Positions 36,185 through 49,499 of a DNA stretch of 64,000 nucleotides are shown in pieces (position 1 is the first letter of the stretch; every line of letters starts with the position of its first letter). Position numbers and translations under genes: made by a program. The stretch is from Carex sylvatica (lineage: Eukaryota > Streptophyta > Magnoliopsida > Poales > Cyperaceae): NCBI GenBank assembly GCA_964058845.1, contig CAXKVR010000239.1, forward strand, positions 34,137 to 98,136, read 5' to 3'. The notes beneath the pieces are model-generated. The model saw nothing but the letters and a program-made list of their open reading frames with translations, made no database searches and was not told where the DNA came from.

Positions 36185-36625
36185 AATTCTAACAATTACT
36201 ATGTATATGGCCGTTCGACTTAGAAAACGAGACCGTTTTTTCAATCTACAGCTTATAAATATGGGTTAAAAATTAAAGATGAATGTTTTATTTTCGGGTT
36301 AAATATTTATATTTAGGCGTATTAATTGTATTGTATTGCATTTTAAATAAAAATAATATAACTATTAATGATATTAAAAATTAAGTGGGTGCACGAGGAT
36401 GGATTTTGATCCAATTCATTTTTTTTTTATTAACAAGAATTCGATGATTACAAAATTGCAAAATTGGGATATTCCCTAATAAATACAATAGACCTGAAGT
36501 GTATGATTAATTGGGAGTTCCTTTAGTTTTGCAAAAGTAAAAGTATAATATGTTTTCTTAAAATATTAACATTTTTAAACAAAATTACTTATAAATATTC
36601 AATATTTTGGTTGATTAGATATAAC

Positions 36626-37372
36626 CAGTGTTCTAAATAGCGGCGCTATAGCTTTTTCAGACCATAAACGCTAAGCTATGAGATAAAAATGCGCTAACTC
36701 AGTTACGACCGCTATTACCGCTATGTGCAACCCGCTATGCTACATGGGCTTTTTTTTTTGCAATTTATATGGGATTATGTACTTCTACTCTTATTTCTAA
36801 TACTACATGGTGTTTTACGATAAGTATGATATACAAAACTATGTGCTTCTATTTTTATTTGTGATTTATTCTCTTATTCTATATCGAGAAATATTCAAAT
36901 ATTAATTCTTCATTTTGATTGCTATTCGTATAGTATTAATTTGTAAAATTATTATCGTTCATTTCAATCGAAAGCTGATTTTGATTATTATTATAATATA
37001 TAAAATATTTAAATATGTATATTGATTTCATTTACCTTACAAAATTAATTACTCTATGTCTATTATAATGTGTAATACTATGAAGTATAAACTATTAAAT
37101 ATTGTTACTTTTTAGATTTTTTTTTTCTTTTTACTTGCGTAATTGATAAAAAAAAATATAGGCTTAGATTAGTTGTCATTTAGTTATTATATCAATTCTT
37201 TAATATTTATTATGTTGATAATTAGTAGAAATATAGAATATAAAATTTTAAAAAAAAATCGCTATGTATGATAGCTTTCGTTATAACTACGCTATTTACA
37301 ATAATTTTTTTTTTTGTGTCTCTCTTCGTTGTGCCACTATAATCACTATTTAGCATCTTGGATATAACACTG
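36626..37372. mobile_element. hAT-like non-autonomous element
   Basis: Ends CAGTGTTCTAAATAGCGGC and GATATAACACTG are imperfect inverted repeats, with GCTATGC / GCGCTA motifs inside both ends. Flanks GATATAAC and AATATAAA match at six of eight positions. No transposase frame. Confidence 0.6.
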
Positions 37373-38489
37373 AATATAAACTGTATATGTGGCTGTTTGG
37401 AATATAGATTATATGACATTCTGAGCACAATAGCTGGCCGCATACGCAGATGTATCTGTCAACAGTCATTGCTACAGTCACTTCGAAAGTAACCCAATTC
37501 TTTTTCAATAATTTATTTTTGATATTTCTAGAAATATAATATTTGAACAACAAGATTCATTTTCTTATCACCTCTTATGGACCCCCTCCTGTGGATTAAA
37601 AGGGAAGTCTCCAGTGCCACTAAAATACTGGACATACTCATGAGATATTAAAAAAAAAGGAAAATACGTGGCATAAATAGTACATATTTCCAAGCAAACC
37701 AACATAATAAATACCTTTTTAAACTTAATTAATTTATATTACTTCAGTAGCTGAGTAAGCATAGTGACAAGTACATACCGACATACTACCGCCGTACTGC
37801 AAGCAAAAAAAAAGTAAAAACATGTGCTTACTTTGAGTTCTTCAATTAACAATTTTGTCCTTTTTCTGGGAAGTATTTGATTGGTTTTACATTTATTCAA
37901 GAAAAAAGGCACTGTAGTTTGTACCACACAAGAAAATTTGTCCCTCCTTCGTATACCGTGCAATTGGTTTCTTGCATATGAGCACATGCACCGTAATAAA
38001 AATTCGATCTGTATTTTTTTTTATTTTTTTTTACCATCGAATTTCATATTCAAGTAGGATTCGATCCATTTAGAAAAGTAATAAAATGTTAGTGACCGGA
38101 TTTGATGTGACCCGAGCCGACTAACAGGGGTGAGGATTTTAACAGCAAAGAAATGGCTCAATGCAGCGATTAGGTGAGAGAATTCTTTCACTTGGACCAT
38201 TATGTCCATGTTTTAAAAATAAAACTAATATAACAATATATTACAAGATCATAAGCATTAATGGAGCATCACCTCTTAATGAAAATATTTTCTTCAAATA
38301 AATTCAAAGGTATACATATGAAATCAAGAATATTGTATTTCCCCTTTCATTGTTACAAAATAAGACGTTATTTTCCTAGAAAAAATGGCCCGTTTATTTT
38401 ATATTAAATATTGAGTTTTTGCATTTGAAATTTTATATCCTGATTAATGTTGTTATTATTTTTCAACATCATATAAAATACGTCTGATT

Positions 38490-38534
<45 letters not shown>

Positions 38535-38734
38535 ACAATTCAAAATTTCTAACTAGTCCTTTTTTTATTTTTTATTTATTTTGTGAACTACATAATTAAT
38601 TATTGAGGATACACGCACAAGTAAGATTATGGAGTAAATAAGCTGATTTCAAAAATTAATTTTTAAGACTGTATGCTTTGTTTCTCTTGATGAAACTAGT
38701 GTAACAAAATGCGGCCTATGCAGCTGCATATGCA
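37373..38734. other. intergenic, no gene seen
   Basis: AT-rich with an (AT)n microsatellite at about 38493-38530. Several short frames on the minus strand have no recognisable features. Confidence 0.45.
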
Positions 38735-39626
38735 TAGAGGTACTATCGGGTCGGGTCGGGTCCAGATCCTATTATATTTGGACCCTTACCCTAAAAGTGT
38801 TCGGGTCCAAATTTCAATCCATATACTTATTTGTTTTAAATCGGGTCGGATCCGGATCCGAATACCTATCTACCCATAGATATTTCGGGTCCAGTCTTTC
38901 GGTCCCGGGTAGATAGATACCCATAACTTGTTTGTGGATTATCGGGTCCGGTTCGGATACGGGGTGGTTCCGGATCCAGAGCGGGTATAGGTCACAACTC
39001 CAAAGCATTTGAGAAATTATTGAAAAAGAGATATATTTTTTAGAAAGTAAAATATTGGAGATGACGATTTCATTTTTCTATGGTTCAAAAAAATTTAAAA
39101 TTTTCATATCAATGAGAGCAATAAATTTTCATTATTATGCGGAGGATATCAAGGAAAAATTGTATTCTTCTATAACAAATATGTAGGAACATATCAAGGC
39201 AAAATTGTATTCTACTATAAATAATGGAACATATATTATAGCAAATATGTTACTGCTATAAATACCCGAGAATAAATTTGACATCATGGCTTCCCACAGC
39301 TTATGCATTAATATGTAAAATTGTATTTTTATATATTAATAGTTATTAATATATATTTTCTCGGATATTTATACGGGTATTGGGTCGGATCTGGTTATGG
39401 GTCGGATAATTAAATGAAATCCATATCCTACCCATTACAGTATCGGTTCTAGTACGGATCCGGATCGGATATTAAATTATTAATTTTGTAATCGTACCCA
39501 TAATTTAACTGGTTATATTTTTTAAATCATACTCTATCCAAATTAATTGAATCTGGATCGGTTCCGAATTAAATCCGGTTTGAATCCAGATCAAATTCGA
39601 ATAATCGAGTAAAAGTAGCACCTCTA
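38735..39626. mobile_element. hAT-like element with CGGGTCGG subterminal repeats
   Basis: Ends TAGAGGTACTATCGGG and GTAGCACCTCTA are inverted. Both ends are filled with GGGTCGG / GGATCCGG repeats, typical of a large plant hAT group. The flanks share only the first five of eight bases (CATATGCA and CATATATG), so the target duplication is uncertain. Confidence 0.65.
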
Positions 39627-40316
39627 CATATATGTATGCGCTTTCGAACCGCAATGATATGCGGTGTAATATGCGGTTTGTACTGTGCACGTGGCGTATC
39701 TTTCTTTCAAGAGTTAATATTTTATCATTTTCTTCACGCGGTTTCAACTGTGCATGTAGCTTTAATTGTGTATTGATCTTTTAAAGTAACAAATAGGAGG
39801 ATATGGGCCGAATGATTTCAAATAATTTGGGCCTAATAATTTTGGACTAATAACTACAGTAACATTTAACTATAGAGTTCAACTACTAAAATACAGATTA
39901 ATAATTATTTAACTCATAATATATTATTATACATATTTTTTAGTTTAATATTTTACAATACTATTTATCTACTCCGTATATTATAAATCCGCATAAAAAT
40001 CCGCATATGTCACCGTATACCGTATATGCAGTATGCGGTGACCTTCTGCATATCGCATAAAAACTGTATTTTATAACATTGGATGGAACTATTATCTCGA
40101 GAATCTGAGCCTATTTTATATATTTTTTTTTATCAAGAATGAGTTTAACAATAGATCAATCAACATATCACATACATATTTTGAGCCGTTACAATCTATA
40201 ACATAATAGCATAAATATAACAACCATTAATCCTAAAAACTTAATTTTAACTATAATAATTCGAATAGAGTTTTCGATAAATATTTTATTATTATACTAA
40301 TCATAAAACTAAAAAT
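39627..40316. other. intergenic with ATATGCGG-type repeats
   Basis: No gene. ATGCGG / CCGCAT motifs recur at about 39650-39690 and 39990-40050 in opposite orientation, suggesting another decayed hAT-like element of about 430 bp with unclear ends. Confidence 0.35.
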
Positions 40317-43197
40317 TTAAAAACTAGAAAATTCATTTAAATTAAGCATAGTAGTAACATTATTCTCAAAGATCATATTAAGATCTTCATTTTCATCCGC
40401 CGCTTCATTAGCTAGAGGGGATTCATTGTTGTTACATGACTTGTATTTTTTCGATGCTTCCACAAGTTCAAATTTAGATGAATCTCGTTTGATAGAACTC
40501 AATGTTTTTTTTTCCTTTTTGGTCACCAAAGCTTGCGCCTGTTGCGTGAAACTTTTGGTTCAAGTATCAACTCGGAATTGGACATAAAGTTGGAAATATG
40601 TTCCTTGGCAACTTCCTTTTTGTGAAGAGGCCATTGTTGATATACTTGGATTGAAACTCAATAAATAAAATCATCATTTCAGTATCAACATCATTAGTCG
40701 AGTTGGGTGGTGGAGCATACAAGAGTGATCTATTATTAATTCTTCATTGTTGATTAATCAAATCTAGCGGTAACATTAAATTGGTGAACTTCATTATTTT
40801 ATGGGCAAATGGAAGACCTATTGTCGCCTGAAAATTTTCCGTGCAAACGGGATTGAATGTTCTTTTTTTTTTTGATCTTTTCATATTACTTGTACAACTC
40901 TTTCAAAGCATAAATGGAGACATTCATTAATAGTTTCTTGAACAATGAAATATCACAACTATGCAAGATACATATTTTTATCTCTTGAGAGATTCACCTT
41001 TATTTCATTGAATTCGTTCTCGACTGCGAGAAATATTTTATCTTTTACCCGTTGAAAATCACATGTTGAAAACAAACTATATAAATATACTAACTTGTAG
41101 AGTACACAAAGATCTTAAAGCAATATTAATAATTACAAAATTTATTGCTTGACCAGACAAGTATGTAATTACATTATATGTTTTTTTCCTTTTCGTTTTA
41201 TTACTTCTTGAACTTTCAACTAATTACTTTTACATTTATTTTAACTGTTATTTTTATATTTTTACAGCTCAATGATTTTTGAGATACACTATTGTATTTT
41301 ATCAAAGTTTATCTCACTTTAAAGACCTAGACATTTTTATTCTCATTTATCATATATAAATAAGGGTTAAGACTCTTATTTTTTTCTAAAAAAGTAAGTA
41401 CATGTTGAAACTTGCAGATACATTTTTAGTTTTACATGCGCTCCTTCGGCTCTCGAGGATGCATGATTGCCTAGATGCAAATACTTATCCGTCCGTACTT
41501 CAATAAATTTTTCTTTCAATGGCAGTAAATCCTACAAAATTTCAATAATAATATAATACTCTTGAGTTAGAACATTAAATTTAAAACTAGACAATTGTTA
41601 GTAATTATAAGGTCTTATATCAAAATCCTTTTCGAATTGTTTATTTATTTATTTTGAAATTAGTACTACTCATTTTTTTAATCTCTCCATGTAATTTGTC
41701 TCCATGAAACAAAAATTCAAGCATGTCACTAATAATTTTTTTATTTTATGGTATAAAGTTGGAAGTGAGAGAAACTTTTTGTTGATCTACCTAAAACATA
41801 TATATCGGATATAAAAAATTTACTATACACCAGTTGAATCCAAAAATTAAAGCATACAGGAAATTACATGCTTATTTTATTCTTGGTACGCTCGGATTTT
41901 TGACATACTTAATTTGTTTTTTTTGTTAGATTTTTTAAGTATATGGACTGTAATTTGTAACAAAACAGATTCGAACTTTATTAATTTTTTTTGTTTTCTA
42001 AATTTTAAGTTTCAACGAAAAACTATATGAATAAAATAATATTTTATATAACTAAATTGAAACACTAAATCTTCATTATGTATAGTAGCAAAGCTTATTT
42101 CTCTTCATAAAGTGATTGAAGTTTCAACCAATTTTGATCAAATTCTACTTCGGTTGAAGAATAAACTACCTTGTTCCAAATAGATAGAAAAATATCATAT
42201 TCCTCTTTGGAATCAAAGTGTTTTCGACAATTTGTCATTAAATTCTTTTCTATATACCACATACATAGAAGATGGATAGTAGTTGGAAAGACAACATTCA
42301 CTGCTTTTGTAAATGCTTGTTGCCGATTTGACATTATAACCGAAGGTTGAGTCTCTTTAATTTGGATGAACCTTTTTAAACATGCTTAGTACCCATATGA
42401 AATTTTCTTCTCTTTCATTCTTTAAAAGTGCACATCTGGCATAAAATGATATGTTAAAGCATGAGACCCCAACAATATCAAAAAGTGGCATCTTATACTT
42501 ATTTGTTTTATATGTACAATCCATAATGAAAACACTACGAAAATTCTTAACCAGAGTGATTGACATAGAATGTATAAAGAAAAGATGTGTAAAAAAATCA
42601 ACTTCATCTTGTAAAATATCATACTCAAACCCACCTCCTAGTTCTTCCAATAAAATTTGAATCATTGTTCGATCTTCTAACTTTTCTTTATGGATCTTTG
42701 CCTTCACATTATACATAGTTTTAGAGAGCTTTAAGCTCGGAATTCTTTTGGCGTAAATAAGAGAGGATTTGTCTAGGCGGTATTCCAAATCGAGTCATGT
42801 GGTCAACTTTCTCGATATCTTCTTATGATAGTTGTCGAAGAGAAGGATGGCCAGAAATATCGGCAGATGCTTAATGGTTGTGTGATAAGTTACGTACTTC
42901 AATTATCCAAATTTCTTCATCCATCTTTTTACCCTTAATTTTAAAATGACAATTGATCCGGCGTGTCCCTGTTGTATTTTCTCTTTCATCTAAAGGCACA
43001 CCCCGTACATCGCAATATTGACCACTTCTATCACATTGTAAAATCACATATTTCTCTGCAAATAGATAATACGTATCCTTTAGCCGAGTAAAATGCATAC
43101 CAATGAGTAGATCTTCGCGAGTTTCGTACTTGAAACTGAGTAATTCGAGTTTTTCAGCCTCTTGTTCAAATCAAATTGCCGACTCATCAATATTCAT
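40317..43197 (-). pseudogene. MULE transposase with FAR1 DNA-binding domain, decayed
   Basis: Reading leftwards from an ATG at 43197: a FAR1-type zinc domain at 43098-42871 (CDRSGQYCDVRGVPLDE, then GTRRINCHFKIKGKKM and LSHNH). Then an MULE transposase region at 42788-42357 (FIMDCTYKTNKYKMPLFDIVG, here split by the limit after DIV), and HLLCMWYIEKNLM at 42334-42095. At about 41515-41400 LGNHASSRAEGAHVKLK continues it, and a SWIM-like FQATIGLPFAHK appears near 40840. The C-terminal tail ends at 40317. There are stops at codon 9, between domains and in the tail, plus frameshifts. This family includes FHY3/FAR1 transcription factors, but the decay and setting point to a dead transposon. Confidence 0.85.
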
Positions 43198-43647
43198 CTA
43201 TTAAACAAAAAAATAAAAATAAATAAAACAAGAAATCAAATGACCTCTTAAAATATTGTAGAAAATTATTTTTTTATTATTATGCTATACTTTCAAACAT
43301 CAAAATTTAATTAAATTTGCTTAAAAAATATTTTCTTAAAAATATAAGTTTTGTCCACATCTGATGAGAGAAACTAACACTTGTTACCTTTGATTTTGAT
43401 TTGAGAATTTCTGAACGAAGAAGAGGAAATGGCGTACTCAAAGCATGAATTCGTTTTTTCTTGCAGCAGCCTTTTTTCTTGTTCAGCCGAAAATACCAAT
43501 TATAATTGACGGCCAATTAAAGAAAGAATTATCAATTGATTATACTCGAGGTATCAAAGGAGTAAATAGTCATTTAAAAAAAAAATTCTAATCTCTTTGC
43601 TGCTTTGAGCCAAAACTTAGCTGATAAAATAACCACTTTATCAAAAG

Positions 43648-43840
43648 GAATGCGTATCCTCTACGTTAACTCAAAATGAAATCGGTTGAGTTAATGAATC
43701 TTATCTAATTTCTGTTTATAATAAAGATGATTCTTTAATATTAGTACATATTAGTATATACACATTTTAAAACAGATCAAATAATTTAGATTCATTAATT
43801 CAAAAGATTTACTTTTGAGTTAACACAGGGATACGAATCC
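43648..43840. mobile_element. small MITE, copy 2 of a two-copy family
   Basis: Ends GAATGCGTATCCTCTACG and GGGATACGAATCC are inverted, with inner TTAACTCAAAA / TTTTGAGTTAA. Flanks ATCAAAAG and ATCAAAAA are nearly identical. Relative at 3853-4064. Confidence 0.75.
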
Positions 43841-43890
43841 ATCAAAAAAGAGGAACGAAATATTCAGTTCTTCAAATATGTGCTATACTT

Positions 43891-44420
43891 CAAGGTGTTC
43901 AAACGGTCGGTTCAGTTTAAACCGAATTAATTTTGTCAAACTGAACTAAAATCGAACCAATTAAAATCCAACTGAACCGACTGAATTAAAATGTCAAATC
44001 GAACTAAATTTCGATTTGTTCGGTTGAACCGAATAGAGGAATTCAATCTCAAAAAATCAAAACTCAATACATAGCCAATACATTCATAATTTCAAAGAAA
44101 GAAAAATTAAGAAACCATTACATGCATGGTTCAATTTTATACAAATATATTGATGTTATAAACTATCCAAAGTTCTAGATCAATATTTATTCTTGATTTT
44201 TAAGTCTAAAATAAATAAAAGAACTAAAATAATACTTCAATTATTATATAACCGGTCAATTCGGTTTTGAGAAATTAAAACCGAACTGAACCATTTAAAC
44301 TGAATTACTTCATAAAATTAACTGAACCGAATCATTTGAATCGAACAACCAAACTATTTAAACTGAAATTTCCAAGTTCGATTCAAGACCAAATAAACCG
44401 AACCATTTGAACACTCCTAG
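43891..44420. mobile_element. hAT-like MITE with perfect 8-bp TSD
   Basis: Ends AAGGTGTTCAAACGG and CATTTGAACACTCCTAG are inverted. The flanks CTATACTT at 43883-43890 and 44421-44428 are identical, so the duplication is intact. Interior is rich in AACCGAA / TTCGGTT motifs. Non-coding. Confidence 0.9.
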
Positions 44421-46263
44421 CTATACTTACTATTTTTTGTTATTTTCTCTCTCTCCTCTGTCTTTCTCTCTCTTCTTCTCTTTCAAAAGAGAGAGAGAAA
44501 AGAAATGAGATAGTAGGATATTACTTTTCCTTTGAAAAAAACAACAGATGTTGATTTTAGAAGATGTTGATTTCAAAAGGGAATTCAAATTTGCGAGAAT
44601 TCAAACATATGATTCTTTAAGAGTAAAAAAACTGATAAGAAAGAAAACGATACAAAAAATTTCAATATTAGAATCGGTAGGAGAGATATCTATTCTAAAC
44701 TTTTTTTTTTCTGTATTAAAGTATACAAATTTTTTAAAAACGTTTCATATTTTAATAAAATAAAGTTTTTCTAAAAAAGTTTCATATTTTAATAGAGAAA
44801 ACAGAACTGGGTTAGAATCGGTGTCTTCCCAACCGATCTTAACATTGTGTTATTTTTGATCAATTTCTTTCCTCTCACTTTTTTTATTCATAAAAAATTA
44901 TATATATTCTTTCTATTTTTCTCTTCTTTTTTAATATTTTCTTTCAAAAAAAATAATAGAATCTTCTTATCTTCTTTTTCTCTGTCTTCTTCTCTCTTTT
45001 TTCTTTGTCACTCTCTAAAAACAATATCCTCCTTTTCTAAAAAAAAAACAGTAGATTTGAATTCGTCGAAAGGAAACGAAAGGGTTAGCGGAGCATCATA
45101 TCGACTTTGGTCTGATGCATCGTCTATGTCATTAGATCTGCGTCAAGATGGTGCGTTCGACTTAGCATGCAGTCATAATTTTTATTAATTTTAATTGTAT
45201 GTGTGAATCTTGATACAAGTAAAATGTATGGATGATATTTTAGCTCATAACTCATTGGTCTGTCGATGTATTCATACCCACTCGCTTCAAAGCACTATCC
45301 ACTTACGTCTGATTTGTCAGGTAAGGCCTAGAGATAGGCCAAGTCAAACACAATATTGTGTTTTCTTTACTAAAAATGAATCCTCCGATTTCTGAACTCT
45401 CCTCTTATTTCTCTCTAGCGCATTCCTTCTAAAGTTATGTGCGATCTTACATAGATACGAGTAAGCAAGGGTAATAGTTCTAGCATAACATTTTGGCAGA
45501 CAAATCAGTCGTAAGCTTAACATATTACCTACTGATAAGACCCATTGCTATCCCTAATTGAACAAACTGGATCGGACATCGGGCCTAATTTGATCCGAAA
45601 CATCACACTTTTCTATCATAATATTTAATGTATCATAGAACTATAATATAATCTGAAAATAATTTTAACTTCTCTCTAGATAATCAAATTAATTTGATTA
45701 AATGTCATATAACTACAATATAATCAATTTAATTTGTCCAATCCAACTGAATTTGATCCAAGTTCAGTTAATCAATTTGATCCGATCCATTTATTTAGTA
45801 AATTACTTGCATTTGGCAATAAAGTTTTATTAGTCTATTGCAAAACACTTATTTTATAGTGCCAGTACTTCATTTTCTCCGAAGACAACTTTATTCACAC
45901 TAATTCTACAAAAAAGAGCACAACAGGAAAAAGCAGGTCCTTTTTTCAGAATTTAAGGAGAATAAAATTATTGTTCTTATGATAATTTACATTCCCAATG
46001 TGAAGCAAACTTTTTGGGCTTCATTGGGCTTTCTTTCGCACACCAATCAAGTAAAATTTCTCAAAAGTTCAGTTTCGGCCTATAGACTTTCCTTTTAGTG
46101 ACTAAATAAATTGTACTATTTCCGACAATTTCTCTTGTCCCAAGGCTATTATATTTTTCTTTCTAGCACATGCATTATTACATTTTAGGAAGTGGAATAC
46201 ATTATAAGTTCATCACTTCCGGAACAAAAATGGATACAAATAATCACAGATCTATTTTGACTT
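44421..46263. other. intergenic, no supported gene
   Basis: Pyrimidine-rich stretches (TCTCTT) near 44445-44480 and 44870-45020 and short frames at 44847-45395, none with recognisable domains. GATCGGACATCGGG and GATCCG motifs at 45570-45790 hint at another decayed hAT-like element. Confidence 0.4.
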
Positions 46264-46272
46264 CATACAGAG

Positions 46273-47700
46273 GAGTAAGGCTTGGGTGTTATGAATAGCA
46301 TAAGCTCATCTGTGCTACCAGGGGCGGATCTAGAATTTCGGTCAGGGGTAGGCACAAAATGCACGCATTTTCAAATTTAAAATTTATACGTGAATAAAAT
46401 AGTTATCTATACAAAACTGACATAAAAAATAGACACAATTATTTATCTTTAGTTTTTAAAATATAACGTAATTATTTATGTTGAAATTTATTTAAAATCC
46501 ATATTTTAAAATAAGTTTTATATCTTTACTTGTAAACACACAAGATATTATAGACATGGTTTAGTTTTGAACTACAAAAAATAGAAAAAAAATTGATAAA
46601 AAAATATAATTTGTTCAAAATAATGTTAAGATAAATTATTACACTCAACAAATTGGTCTATTCTATGAGGTAGAGCCCTGTGGTTGTTCTTATGTACTGA
46701 TTGATTGTCTCGAATTTTTCAAAAAAAATATGTTTTGTTTTAGAAAAATAATGATTTATATAGTTCTAATTTAATAATACAAAGGACAAGACTCAAATAT
46801 TTACTAATATAAATAATGTAGAATTAAAATTAAACTACAATAGTTTGTATGAATGAATAAAAACTAATTCTAATGCAATGTGCCTGTAGATTGTTGAGCC
46901 CTAAGGACTTGCGCCCCATATCAAAATTGAAACACAACACTTAGAATAAACATTAAATTAGATATGGCCCAATATAAAAATAAAAAGCTGGCCCATTAAA
47001 TTAAATTGTAAATGTTGGTCCCACATGTCATATTCTTCTCTTTCCTTTTGTCTTCTTCCTTTTTATGAACAAACAACGTATTCTTCTTCATTTCCCCCAA
47101 ATTTTTTCTTTTTCCCCTGATTGTTCCCCATTCACGGTGCAAATCTCAGCTGGACCGTGTTTCTTTTTCCTTCTGGACCAGGGGTAGGCACTAACATATA
47201 GTGCTAGTATATCTCCAAAAAATTTCATAATCCAGGGGTAGGCACTAACATATATTGACCAATTTTTTCTTTTGCCTACCCCTGGACGACTTTGGATCCG
47301 CCCCTGCGTGCTACGGTCTCAAAAATTTATCGTACAAACTTCAAACTTTGATTTAAATAGCTCAATAAATTGGTTATATAATAAACTTGTAGAATATTAA
47401 TTTTTATTATTTTTAAAAAATATTTTATTATTTTTAGAATTTATGAAATATGGCCCATAAAAGCCTAAAAATAAAAAAATTTGTCAATATTTTAAGTTAT
47501 TTTTTTGCCATCTTTCATAAATCATAAAAAATAGTAAAATATTTTCAAAAATAATAAAAATTAGTATTCTACAAATTTATTATATAACAAATTTATTGAA
47601 CTATTTAAATCGAAGTTTGAAGTTTATACGATAAATTTTTGAAGCCGTAGCACGGATGACCTTATGCTATCCATAGCACTCAAGCCTTACTCTAATACTC
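46273..47700. mobile_element. GAGTAAGGC-family MITE, 9-bp TSD, split by a hAT-like element
   Basis: Ends GAGTAAGGCTTGGGTG and CACTCAAGCCTTACTC are inverted. Flanks CATACAGAG at 46264-46272 and 47701-47709 are identical; the right end has an extra eight bases TAATACTC. Inner arms resume after 47314 with CTCAAAAATTTATCGTAC and its inverse. Same end sequence as the element at 582-987. Confidence 0.88.
46319..47306. mobile_element. hAT-like element nested in the 46273 MITE
   Basis: Ends CAGGGGCGGATCTAG and TTGGATCCGCCCCTG are inverted. Flanks TGTGCTAC (46311-46318) and CGTGCTAC (47307-47314) differ at one base. GGGGTAGGCACTAACATAT recurs near the right end (47182 and 47234). No transposase frame. 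Confidence 0.9.
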
Positions 47701-47972
47701 CATACAGAGAGTACCATCAATACAATCAATAGAGATACAACAAAAATATATATGACTGATTCACTGGGTTAATCCAAAATTGCTCTAAAAATATCTTTAC
47801 CCAAAGATTTGACTGTAAAATGAGATTTTCAAATATGCAATATTCCTCGAGGATGTCAAATATTTGATTGGTTGCATCTCTTTTATCTCGCTGCACACAA
47901 AGCTACAGAGTTTGTTAAGAAAAGAAAAAGAAAAAAGTAAGTGTACGTATTGGATGTTGTGATGTATACATT
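47701..47972. other. intergenic, nothing seen
   Basis: Short AT-rich spacer between two mobile elements. Confidence 0.4.
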
Positions 47973-48293
47973 GTAGGGGTGTAATCGGATCAGATATTAT
48001 CTATTCGTATTTTAATATTTAAAAATTAAATACAGATATTCGATATTTGAATATTTGTGTAGATATGGACACAAATATAATTTTAAATTTTAATTATCTA
48101 TATCTAAATAGTAGATTATGAACAAATTTAATATATATTATGAACAAATTTCTGGTTTGATCATTATAAAAAAATGATATCCGATCCGTATCTGTTTATT
48201 ATCCGAGTTATATATCCATGTTCGTCTAACATCCAATTTATATCCGTATTTGAAAAAAAAAATATCGCGTATCTGGTCAATTTGAACCCTTAA
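47973..48293. mobile_element. short hAT-like element
   Basis: Ends GTAGGGGTGTAATCGG and AATTTGAACCCTTAA are imperfect inverted repeats. Flanks TATACATT and TATACGTT differ at one base. GATATCCGATCCGTATC-type motifs inside recur in both orientations. Confidence 0.6.
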
Positions 48294-49202
48294 TATACGT
48301 TATAAATATAATGGTATAAAAATGGTGGTCTAAACTTAACAATGGTTGATGCATTGTCAAGTGACTTACAAATTGTATATATTAGATTGGAAAATTAGTT
48401 ATCAATTAATAGTTTTGAGCTTTGTATGACATGAATGGACAAAATGATCATTTAATTTGTAACAGAAAAAAAATTAATTAGTACGTTTAACTTTTAACTT
48501 CTTAATCTTGTATACAATAAATTATAAACCACAAACTATAATTAAAAAAAATACGTGAATTTGGCAATAATACATGAATAACGTCAACAAATAAACGTAT
48601 ACAGTATTCTAGTGATAATATATATGCATGGACTAACAAATAGAATTATGTGGCATACGTGTCTCAGGGATGTGGAGATTAAAGGAGAGGTTTGTCACAT
48701 CTTAGATTTTGATCATTGATAACATGATTGTAATATTATTATTGTATTTTTTTTAGTCTGTCAACTAACGTGTCAATATAAAAGAAACTAAATAATAAAA
48801 TGGAGTTAGCTACAAAGCTCACTAACTAATTATCACTACACACTTCTCTATAATTCACTTAATTTAACAATCATTTAAAAAAACCAGATTATTTCATATA
48901 AATAAACATCAAATTATGTATGTATATTTAACCGACGATAGCACGTCGGTCTAGGTTATTCGAAAAACAAGTCACATCATATTCACATATTTGTAATCTC
49001 TGTCACAGACAATTATCACATTCTCATAACACAATTTATTAAACTGTCAATCAAATTGGAAATCTATCCATCATTGAAAGACCACAAACTCATTGAAAAG
49101 TTCAACAAACATTGAGAGGCTACAATCACAAATTAAATTCTTACCTCATATCCACTATCCCGTTAAATATATATGTCATCATAATTCAATATGCAATACC
49201 AA
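48294..49202. other. intergenic, no gene seen
   Basis: AT-rich, no domain-like frames, no repeats recognised. Confidence 0.45.
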
Positions 49203-49210
49203 TTAATATT

Positions 49211-49491
49211 CAGGGGTGGAACCATGTGGAGCCAGAGGGGGGCAGCCGCCCCCCTAGATTTTGAGTTTTAGTGGTGATTTATTGGTTCCGATTGACTTTG
49301 CTCCCTTTGAAATTTTCTTTGCCCCCATCTAGATGTTTAATTTGTAATTAGGGTTAAATTTAAAGTTAAAATCAAAATAGATTTCTTGAATTATAATTGG
49401 TAATTAGTTAATGGATTTAAATCTGATTAGCTATTTAAACTCGATTCGATAATTTTTTGCCCCCCTGACGAGAATCCTGAATCCGCCCCTG
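49211..49491. mobile_element. short hAT-like MITE
   Basis: Ends CAGGGGTGGAACCATG and GAATCCGCCCCTG are inverted; flanks TTAATATT and CCAATATT match at six of eight bases. A diverged relative without a right end begins at about 59574. Confidence 0.7.
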
Positions 49492-49499
49492 CCAATATT

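Noticed and set aside
44847..45395. Pyrimidine-rich open frames that resemble short secreted proteins
   Set aside because: Composition is dominated by TTC/TCT runs, there is no clear start context, and no homologous domain is apparent.
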